From the NCBI GenBank assembly GCA_002401215.1, contig NVSL01000063.1:4962-10856 (forward strand): a stretch of DNA of 5,895 bases. The letters are read 5' to 3'. Positions 1 to 5,895 of the stretch are shown piece after piece (position 1 is the first letter of the stretch; each line of letters opens with the position of its first letter). The stretch comes from Flavobacteriaceae bacterium (GTDB taxonomy: Bacteria; Bacteroidota; Bacteroidia; Flavobacteriales; Flavobacteriaceae). The notes under the pieces are model-generated. The model was not told where the DNA came from. It made no database searches and worked only from the letters and a program-made list of their open reading frames with translations. The position numbers and the translations under genes are program-made.

Positions 1-147
1 AAAAATTTATCTAAAGAAGAAAAGAAAGTAATTAGAAAAAGCGCAAACAAAGCAACAAATTCTAAACTAACAACGCAATTTTCTAAGGCAGAAGTAAAAG
101 AAATAACTTCGTATATAAAGGAGTTTAATGCCAATAAGAAAAAATAA
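1..147 (+). CDS. Small lysine-rich protein, C-terminal part (paralogue of the next gene)
   Basis: This is the 3' end of a gene cut by the left edge of the window; frame 1 is open from the first base to a TAA at 145-147, giving 48 residues. I do not recognise a named family. The visible part is charged, lysine-rich and probably alpha-helical. It aligns without gaps to the last 48 residues of the downstream protein, with 27 identical positions, including shared blocks LSKEEKK, QFSK and the NAN-K-K ending. That conservation makes a real coding region likely despite the missing start. By analogy with its neighbour, the full protein is probably about 115 residues with a signal peptide, but this cannot be seen here. 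Only 23 bases separate its stop from the next start, so the two genes are probably co-transcribed. Confidence 0.78.
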   Translation, partial: KNLSKEEKKVIRKSANKATNSKLTTQFSKAEVKEITSYIKEFNANKKK

Positions 148-170
148 TCATAACTATAAAAAATAACCCA

Positions 171-518
171 ATGAAAAAAGTAATCTTATTTATTTTATTA
201 GCAGGATTTTTAACAACTGCCAATGCACAAAAAAAATCGTATCAAGAAAAGAAAGCAAAAGAAAACACCACTTATATTGCAGATAAGATGGAGTTGAATA
301 AAAAAGATTCAAATTTTTTACATGAGGTTTTATTAGAAAAATATACAAGTGTTTCTAGTCAAATAAAAGGAAATGATTTGTCTAAAGAAGAAAAAAAAGC
401 AGTCTATAAAGCGTCTTATTCTGTAACCTCTAAAAAATTAGCGGCTCAATTTTCTAAAGATGAAATTAAAGAGATATTTAGTTTGCTAAAAGAAATAAAC
501 GCGAACAGTAAAAAATAA
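171..518 (+). CDS. Small secreted helical protein of unknown function (tandem paralogue)
   Basis: A complete gene for a 115-residue protein. The N-terminus is a clear Sec signal peptide: MKK, a hydrophobic core at about residues 4-14, and an ANA|Q cleavage site after residue 19, a common arrangement in Bacteroidota. No lipobox cysteine follows, so the mature protein of about 96 residues should be soluble in the periplasm or exported. It is rich in Lys, Glu and Ser and looks all-helical. Residues 68-115 match the protein encoded just upstream (27 of 48 identical). The spacing of the mature region (Ala-Lys-x-x-x-Thr around residues 29-33, then Met-x-Leu near 40-42) faintly recalls small periplasmic helical proteins of the Spy/CpxP or DUF4890 type, but that is only an impression and no function is assigned. 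The ATG at 171 directly precedes the signal peptide. No Shine-Dalgarno sequence is seen; the 23-base spacer is A-rich, as is usual in this phylum. Confidence 0.87.
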   Translation: MKKVILFILLAGFLTTANAQKKSYQEKKAKENTTYIADKMELNKKDSNFLHEVLLEKYTSVSSQIKGNDLSKEEKKAVYKASYSVTSKKLAAQFSKDEIKEIFSLLKEINANSKK

Positions 519-562
519 TTTTCAATAAAAATAGTAACAAGTTTTCATAGTGTTAATTTGGG

Positions 563-608
563 CAAAGCCAACCTTAGGGACTTCATAACTTCTCAACGGT
601 TGGCTTTG
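563..608 (+). terminator. 11-bp inverted repeat, probable terminator after the small gene pair
   Basis: The arms CAAAGCCAACC (563-573) and GGTTGGCTTTG (598-608) are perfect reverse complements and could be extended by two G-T pairs. They enclose a 24-base loop. The hairpin lies 44 bases after the stop of the second small gene and 63 bases before the GH5 start. A stem of this length is unlikely by chance in such an AT-rich spacer. The following sequence, TTATATT, is only weakly T-rich and the loop is long, so it is not a textbook intrinsic terminator. A transcript-end stabilising hairpin or a leader structure of the GH5 mRNA are alternatives. Confidence 0.45.
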
Positions 609-650
609 TTATATTAAACCAACTCTTTTCGTCTGCCAAAGCGCAACACG

Positions 651-657
651 AAGGAGG
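651..657 (+). promoter_or_regulatory. Strong Shine-Dalgarno-like site before the GH5 gene
   Basis: AAGGAGG at 651-657 is a near-perfect anti-16S match, ending 14 bases before the ATG at 672. That gap is longer than the usual 5-9 bases, and Bacteroidota rarely rely on such sites. The spacer GATTAAAATTTTAA is A/T-rich, which itself favours initiation in this phylum. No other gene in this window has a comparable site. It could be functional or chance. Confidence 0.4.
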
Positions 658-671
658 ATTAAAATTTTAAA

Positions 672-2210
672 ATGAAAAAACACAACTCACTTTTAATAGC
701 AACATTATTATTTGGTTTTGCATTAGTTGCACAAACCACTCCCCAACAAATGATTGTTGATATGCAAGCAGGAATCAATTTAGGCAATGTTTTAAGCGCT
801 CCAGTCGAAGGTAATTGGGCGCCAGCAGTAGAAGGACAATACTTTTTAGATGTGGCTGCAGCAGGTTTTAGTACGGTTAGAATCCCTATGGATTTTTTTG
901 GTGCACGTACAAGTGGTGATACTTCAATTTGGTCTAGTGCTGCAAATACAGCTGGCAGTTATACAGGTAGCATTGCAGATTATACAGTTTCAACTACTTA
1001 TTTAAATAGAATAGAAACGGTTGTAGATTGGGCGCTAAATGCAGGTTTGATTGCCATTATTGATGTTCATGGTTCTAAATTAAAAACAGAATTTCAATAT
1101 ACTTTTGACAGAAAGAATAGGCATAGCGAAAGAACAGAACCTACCTCTGCAAAACGGTTGGCAGATTTAGATAAGTTTACCGCTATTTGGACTGCCATTG
1201 CAAACAGGTTTGAACCAAAATCAGATCAATTATTATTCGAAATAATTAACGAGCCTTATTTTGAAATTACTGAGGCTGATATGAACTCAATCAACACATC
1301 TATTATTGCCACTATTAGAAATACAGGAGGTAATAACAGCACACGAAATATTATTATTACAGGTGGTACAAAAAATTCTTTCGAAGCTCCAACAACAATT
1401 GATCCAACAATTATTACAAGTGATTCTTATTTAATAGCGACATTTCATTATTACAATCCCAATACGTTTACCAAGTCATCACAAGATAATAAAGACCAAG
1501 AAGTTTGGGGGAGCACCTCAGATAAAAATCAAATTGATATAGATTTTCAAGTAGTTTATGATTGGGCTTTCTTAAATAATATTCCGGTGTTGTTGGGCGA
1601 ATTTGGTGCAGACAATACAGGCGGCTATAATTATGATACTGGAGATTTAAACACAATTAATAGCAATACCACAGGCTTTGCAGATGGCGGTCCAGATAAC
1701 GCATCGCGTGTTGAGTTTCATCGTTATTTAGCAGAAAAAGCAATTGCTTTAGGGTTTGCTTTTGCCGCTTGGGATGCGGGTCCAGAATCAAACAAAACCA
1801 TTCATAAACGTAACGATGCTACGAGTACCGTAAATTATAATATTGCAAATTTTTCGGTAACTAATTACAATCCAAAAGTTACGACTCCGAGTACGGTTGT
1901 AGATAATTCTATTTGGGTTACAGATGTAAAAGATGCGTTGATTGGCACAGTTTTAAGTGTAGATGAAGTTGTAAAAAATGATGATGCTATTCTGGTTTAC
2001 CCAAATCCTGCAGCAAACAATATCCGTATTCAATCAAAAAAAGAAATTGTACAGATAGAACTATTTTCAATCTTAGGGCAACTAATTTTGGTAGAAAATA
2101 ACTTTGAAGAGCAACTTAATATTTCAAATTTTGCTGATGGTTATTATTTGCTAAAAATCACTTTTAAAGATAAAAGCATCGCAAATAAAAAATTATTGAT
2201 TGCGCATTAG
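672..2210 (+). CDS. Secreted glycoside hydrolase family 5 enzyme (endoglucanase/mannanase type) with T9SS sorting domain
   Basis: This 512-residue enzyme should hydrolyse beta-1,4-linked polysaccharide (cellulose, beta-glucan, mannan or similar; the substrate cannot be read from sequence alone) by the retaining mechanism of clan GH-A. A signal peptide spans residues 1-20 with cleavage at LVA|Q. The catalytic TIM barrel covers about 27-425. Its landmarks are GINLGN at 34-39, the conserved Arg70 in VRIP, His133 in DVHG, the acid/base Glu194 in the INEP motif, His259 and Tyr260 in FHYY, the nucleophile Glu310 in LLGEFG, and Trp367 near the end of the barrel. A Gly/Asn-rich loop at about 313-344 follows the nucleophile. 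Residues 440-512 form a type IX secretion C-terminal domain, starting at VYPNPA and containing the ILGQ and DGYYLLKI motifs; it directs export across the outer membrane and is then usually removed. The ATG at 672 precedes the signal peptide, and an in-frame stop at 660-662 excludes a longer start. The HTCS gene follows after 64 bases and may regulate it. GH5 subfamily not assigned. Confidence 0.94.
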   Translation: MKKHNSLLIATLLFGFALVAQTTPQQMIVDMQAGINLGNVLSAPVEGNWAPAVEGQYFLDVAAAGFSTVRIPMDFFGARTSGDTSIWSSAANTAGSYTGSIADYTVSTTYLNRIETVVDWALNAGLIAIIDVHGSKLKTEFQYTFDRKNRHSERTEPTSAKRLADLDKFTAIWTAIANRFEPKSDQLLFEIINEPYFEITEADMNSINTSIIATIRNTGGNNSTRNIIITGGTKNSFEAPTTIDPTIITSDSYLIATFHYYNPNTFTKSSQDNKDQEVWGSTSDKNQIDIDFQVVYDWAFLNNIPVLLGEFGADNTGGYNYDTGDLNTINSNTTGFADGGPDNASRVEFHRYLAEKAIALGFAFAAWDAGPESNKTIHKRNDATSTVNYNIANFSVTNYNPKVTTPSTVVDNSIWVTDVKDALIGTVLSVDEVVKNDDAILVYPNPAANNIRIQSKKEIVQIELFSILGQLILVENNFEEQLNISNFADGYYLLKITFKDKSIANKKLLIAH

Positions 2211-2229
2211 TTTATAAATTCTTTAAAAT

Positions 2230-2239
2230 AAAGTACTTT
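2230..2239. repeat. 10-bp perfect palindrome in the GH5-HTCS spacer
   Basis: AAAGTACTTT is self-complementary. If one extra T is allowed in the right arm, the symmetry extends to 2228-2242. It lies 36 bases before the HTCS start and 20 bases after the GH5 stop. It could be a protein-binding site or a weak transcript-end structure, but a palindrome of this size in AT-rich spacer DNA may be chance. I see no Bacteroidota-type promoter (TTTG near -33, TAnnTTTG near -7) in this 64-base gap. Confidence 0.25.
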
Positions 2240-2274
2240 TATCATATCTAAATAAAATCGAAATTTCAGCTACA

Positions 2275-5200
2275 ATGATAAAAGCAATTAAGTCTCTTTT
2301 TGTTACTCTCTTTTTATTTGCAGCTGTAAATACAACTGCGCAATGGAGTTTTGACCAATTGTCTGGCTCCGACGGACTGTCTCAAAACACCATAAAAAGT
2401 ATTTTGCAAGATAGTAACGGGTTTATTTGGATTGGCACCTACAATGGTATCAACAAATACGATGGTTATTCCATGCAACATTATTACTACTCTAATAATG
2501 AAAATGGATTGAGTAGTAATTTAATTCACAGTTTGTTCGAAGATAAGGATGGTTTTATTTGGGCAGGTACATCAGATGCGGGTATCAATAGAATCAATCC
2601 AAAAACTGGTGAAATAAAAAAATATTTCGATTCTCCAGAGACTTCTGGTTATTTTAGAAACGTTGAGCATATTTACCAAACGGAATCTGGGGTGTTCTTT
2701 TATCCGTATAAAACCAAATTAAAATTATTTAAAATTTCTGATTCTGGTGAGCTAATTTTTGATAAGACGGTTTCGTCAATTGATGGTGTAGAGTTTAATT
2801 TTAGATTTTTAGTTGCAACTAACAAACAAAGTTATTGGTTGCTTTCGCCATTATCAAAAACCAAACTATGGAAATTAAATATTAGTGATGATGGAAACGA
2901 AATTACTGTTGATGAAACAAACTTTAACACCATATTTTTTAAAGAAGGGTATGTTGAGACTTTTTACGAATCTCCAAAAAACACCTTTTGGTTTGTTTCT
3001 AATAAGTTAGAATTGCGAAAAATAAAAATTGACAATCAGTTAAATGTTGTTGAAAACAAACTCATTCAGTTATTGCCAAATCTACCAAAAAAAGAGAATG
3101 TAAACTTTGTTAATATTGTAATAACTGCAGATCAGAATAAGAGGCTTTGGATTGCGGGTAATAAATTTTTGCTAAATTATAATACTGCTACTGGAGAAAT
3201 TACTGATTTAAGAAATAATAGAAATTACGGAATTAATCATATGCAATTTCTAAATCTTATGGTAGATGATTCTAATTTATTGTGGCTGGGAACCCTGTAT
3301 AATGGTTTGTATAAAATTGATTTAGACAATAATGCTTTTCATAATTCTTCGGACTTTTTAAAGTTAAGCGAAAAGAATTATCGTTGGTTTCATAAGTATC
3401 CTATCATGGCAATGAGTCAAGATAACGATGGTAATTTGTGGTTCGGTACCCAAGGCCCTGGAGGATTGGCAATGATAAAAGAAGATGAAATAGAAAAGGG
3501 AATTACCACAATATCTAAAAAAACTTGGGAGTTTAATTACTTACCAGACAATCCTAATTTTAAAAATTTTAAGTTCGATAACATCCGAAGAATTTTTCTT
3601 GACAGTAAAAATAATATTTGGATAGGCTCAAGGTCTGGGCTCAGTAAAATTTATAAATCACCCACCACAAAAAAATATGATTTCGAGAAAATTGAAATGA
3701 TTAAAAATACTCAGGGTCAAATAATTGAAGTACCTATTTTTTCGATAGAAGAGGATAAAGACCAAAATTTATGGGTTGGTTTTTGGGGTAGCGGTTTGGT
3801 AAAAATGACTTTTGACAAGCAAAGTAAAAGTTATAAAACAAGCAATTATACTTTTAAGGAGAATGAGCTAAATACGATTTCTAATAATTTTGTGAGAGAT
3901 ATTTTAGAGGATTCCGACGGAAACCTTTGGGTAGGTACGGTTGTGGGGCTCAATAAAATTGAAAATACCAGTGATGAGAATCCAAAATTTAAAAGATATT
4001 TTAATCAGCCAGATGATAATAATAGTCTGAGTAACAATCATATTTTAGATCTTTTTCAAGCAAAGAATGGTAAGTTGTATGTTGGGACTTTAGGTGGTGG
4101 TTTAAATGAAATTACGATAGCGACTAATGGAAAATTGAGTTTTAAACATTACGTAATTGAAGACGGTTTGCCAAGTAATGTGGTGTATCAAATAAGTGAA
4201 GATGAAGAAGGGAATATTTGGATGTTGCATATTAGAGAGATTTCAAAATTAAACCCAGTAACGGGTAATATCACCTATTTTGATAGGGAAGATGGTTTTG
4301 AAATTGATGAGTTTAAAGACAATGCTATGTTAATGACACAATCAGGAACTCTATTGTGTGGTGGTGTTAACGGATTTACTTTTTTTAAACCGAATGAAAT
4401 AACGGTGAACTCACATCCTCCAATTTTAAATATTGTCGATTTTAAACTTTTCGAAGAATCAATAAAACCAAATGTAAAGATAAAAGGCAATGTTATTTTA
4501 AAAGAAAGTATAAACGAAACAAAAAAAATAGAGCTTCCTTATAATTTAAACTCTATCGAGTTTGTGTTTTCTAGTATTCATTTTTCGAATCCGGCAAAGA
4601 ATCAATACCGATTTAAGTTAGAAGGATTTGAAGACAAATGGCAAACCTCAAAGGGTAATGAGCGTAGGTTTGCATCTTATACAAATGTACCTCCTGGTAC
4701 TTATACTTTTAAAGTTTATGGATCTAATAGTGCCGGAGTTTGGGTAAAGCAGCCAAAAGAAATAACGGTTATTATAAATTCTCCTTGGTATTTTACGCCA
4801 CTTGCAATTAGTCTTTTTTCGATCTTATTGTTTATTGTAATTGTGATTATTGTAAAGGTTAGATCAAATCAAATTAGATTAGAAGGGAGGCTAAAATTAG
4901 AAAGTGCCTTACACGAAAAATCGGATGAAATAAATAAAATGAAGTTGCAGTTTTTTACCAATATCTCTCATGAATTAAGAACACCTCTTACTTTAATTAT
5001 TGGTCCGTTACAGCAAATAATGCAAGGAAATGCGGATCCAACTTATTTAAAAAAGTTGAATTCTATAATGTATAAAAATTCTTTACGTCTTTTAAAATTA
5101 ATCAATCAATTATTAGATTTTAGGAAAGCAGAATCTGGTAATTTAAAGTTGGTGGTACAAGAAGGAGATTTGGTAAATTTTGTACAAGAAATTTACAATT

Positions 5201-5895
5201 CGTTCGAAGAAATTGCCCTAGAAAAAGAGATCAAGTTTGTTTTTATAAGTCCAAAAAACAATATTGATGCATGGTTTGATAGGGATAAGATTGAAAAAAT
5301 ATTGTATAATTTATTGTCCAATGCTTTTAAGTTTACACCCAAAGGAAAAAGTATAAAATTAACGGTTGATGTTGTGGTAGAAAACGGAATTTCAACAGCC
5401 AAAATTGAAGTGATTGATTATGGTATAGGTATTCCAGAAGACGAATTGCAAAGTGTTTTTGAGAGATTTTATCAAACTAAAAAAGAAAACAATTCTATAC
5501 ACATCGGATCTGGATTAGGGCTTGCTTATACGCAGAAATTGGTAAAAATTCACAATGGTAATATTGATATTACAAGTACCTTGCACAAAGGTACTACTTG
5601 TGTAATTTTAATTCCGTTAGAAAGAGCTTCGTATGTTGCAGATGATATTTTAGAAAATCAAATTAATCAGCATGATTTTAGGTTTACAAAAAATGAAATT
5701 AGTGATATAAAGGAGCTGTCTAACAATCAATCTTACCCCGAAGAGAAGCAAGAGCATACAAAAGAAACCAAGTCAATTTTAATTGTTGAAGACAATATAG
5801 AATTACAAAATTATTTATTCAATTACTTTAATGCTAACTATAAAGTATTGACTGCAAATAATGGTAAAGAAGGATTAGAGCAAGCTAAAAAAGAA
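2275..5895 (+). CDS. Hybrid two-component system sensor/regulator (HTCS), C-terminus outside the window
   Basis: A single protein combining periplasmic sensor, histidine kinase and response regulator; 1207 residues are visible and the frame is still open at the right edge. The order is: signal peptide 1-22 (cleavage TTA|Q); two predicted seven-bladed propellers at about 25-710 built from 14 repeats of the D-x-x-G-x-[IL]-W-[IVL]-G-T type (first at 46-55, last at about 683-706, with blades 3-6 degenerate); Y_Y_Y domain about 752-834; one membrane helix 843-861; HisKA with phosphorylatable His899 in NISHELRTP; HATPase_c with N-box Asn1012 and Asn1016, G1 motif DYGIG (1048-1052), FERFYQ (1062-1067) and GSGLG (1078-1082); then a receiver starting near 1166 with acidic Glu1172 and Asp1173. 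The phosphoacceptor Asp and the expected AraC-type HTH lie beyond the edge. Family members sense oligosaccharides in the periplasm and activate polysaccharide-utilisation genes, so the upstream GH5 gene is the obvious candidate target. The ATG at 2275 directly precedes the signal peptide. Confidence 0.95.
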   Translation, partial: MIKAIKSLFVTLFLFAAVNTTAQWSFDQLSGSDGLSQNTIKSILQDSNGFIWIGTYNGINKYDGYSMQHYYYSNNENGLSSNLIHSLFEDKDGFIWAGTSDAGINRINPKTGEIKKYFDSPETSGYFRNVEHIYQTESGVFFYPYKTKLKLFKISDSGELIFDKTVSSIDGVEFNFRFLVATNKQSYWLLSPLSKTKLWKLNISDDGNEITVDETNFNTIFFKEGYVETFYESPKNTFWFVSNKLELRKIKIDNQLNVVENKLIQLLPNLPKKENVNFVNIVITADQNKRLWIAGNKFLLNYNTATGEITDLRNNRNYGINHMQFLNLMVDDSNLLWLGTLYNGLYKIDLDNNAFHNSSDFLKLSEKNYRWFHKYPIMAMSQDNDGNLWFGTQGPGGLAMIKEDEIEKGITTISKKTWEFNYLPDNPNFKNFKFDNIRRIFLDSKNNIWIGSRSGLSKIYKSPTTKKYDFEKIEMIKNTQGQIIEVPIFSIEEDKDQNLWVGFWGSGLVKMTFDKQSKSYKTSNYTFKENELNTISNNFVRDILEDSDGNLWVGTVVGLNKIENTSDENPKFKRYFNQPDDNNSLSNNHILDLFQAKNGKLYVGTLGGGLNEITIATNGKLSFKHYVIEDGLPSNVVYQISEDEEGNIWMLHIREISKLNPVTGNITYFDREDGFEIDEFKDNAMLMTQSGTLLCGGVNGFTFFKPNEITVNSHPPILNIVDFKLFEESIKPNVKIKGNVILKESINETKKIELPYNLNSIEFVFSSIHFSNPAKNQYRFKLEGFEDKWQTSKGNERRFASYTNVPPGTYTFKVYGSNSAGVWVKQPKEITVIINSPWYFTPLAISLFSILLFIVIVIIVKVRSNQIRLEGRLKLESALHEKSDEINKMKLQFFTNISHELRTPLTLIIGPLQQIMQGNADPTYLKKLNSIMYKNSLRLLKLINQLLDFRKAESGNLKLVVQEGDLVNFVQEIYNSFEEIALEKEIKFVFISPKNNIDAWFDRDKIEKILYNLLSNAFKFTPKGKSIKLTVDVVVENGISTAKIEVIDYGIGIPEDELQSVFERFYQTKKENNSIHIGSGLGLAYTQKLVKIHNGNIDITSTLHKGTTCVILIPLERASYVADDILENQINQHDFRFTKNEISDIKELSNNQSYPEEKQEHTKETKSILIVEDNIELQNYLFNYFNANYKVLTANNGKEGLEQAKKE

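Noticed and set aside
1..518. Toxin-antitoxin or bacteriocin-type small gene pair
   Set aside because: The two products are paralogues of each other with a general Sec signal peptide and no double-glycine leader, toxin fold or DNA-binding motif; duplication explains the pair better.
553..561. TTAATTTGG as a Bacteroidota -7 promoter element for the GH5 gene
   Set aside because: It only approximates TAnnTTTG and I see no TTTG at the right distance upstream; it also sits before the hairpin, so the case is too weak to list.
1468..1656. 62-codon open frame on the - strand inside the GH5 gene
   Set aside because: It lies wholly within the well-supported GH5 catalytic domain, including the nucleophile region, and its product shows no recognisable features; it is a shadow frame.
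4275..4490. 71-codon open frame on the - strand inside the HTCS gene
   Set aside because: It is antisense to the end of the second propeller, which is clearly coding on the + strand; no motif or signal supports it.
5193..5402. 69-codon open frame on the - strand inside the HTCS gene
   Set aside because: It is antisense to the kinase ATPase domain with its conserved N-box; a shadow frame.
5761..5895. HTCS as a frameshifted or truncated gene ending in the receiver domain
   Set aside because: The frame is open right to the window edge with normal receiver sequence; the missing end is due to the window boundary, not to a mutation.

Overview
This AT-rich window looks like chromosome from a member of the Bacteroidota, most likely a flavobacterium. 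Three things point there: a type IX secretion (T9SS) sorting domain on a secreted enzyme, a periplasm-sensing hybrid two-component regulator (HTCS), and signal peptides cleaved before Gln. All genes lie on the + strand.

Layout: (1) Positions 1-518 hold two small tandem genes. The first is cut by the window's left edge; the second is complete and has a signal peptide. The 48 residues visible of the first align without gaps to the last 48 of the second, with 27 identical, so they are paralogues from a local duplication. Their function is unknown. (2) Positions 519-671 are intergenic. They hold an 11-bp perfect inverted repeat that is a plausible terminator for the small gene pair, then an unusually good Shine-Dalgarno match ahead of the next gene. 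(3) Positions 672-2210 encode a secreted glycoside hydrolase family 5 (GH5) enzyme with both catalytic glutamates and a C-terminal T9SS sorting domain. (4) After a 64-base gap, positions 2275-5895 encode an HTCS that runs off the right edge. It shows a signal peptide, 14 propeller-type repeats, a Y_Y_Y domain, one membrane helix, a histidine kinase and the start of a receiver domain. The rest of the receiver and the expected AraC-type DNA-binding domain lie outside the window.

How the genes may work together: HTCS proteins usually sense a glycan breakdown product in the periplasm and switch on nearby polysaccharide-utilisation genes. A co-oriented, adjacent secreted GH5 enzyme fits a small glycan-degradation locus in which the enzyme cuts a beta-linked polysaccharide outside the cell and the HTCS responds to the products. 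No SusC/SusD pair is visible, so it is open whether this is part of a full utilisation locus. The small paralogues are separated from the enzyme by the hairpin and are probably a different transcription unit.

I found no RNA gene, insertion sequence, CRISPR array or clearly new system. The points most worth a second look are the duplicated small secreted proteins, the leader of the GH5 gene and the GH5-HTCS pairing.
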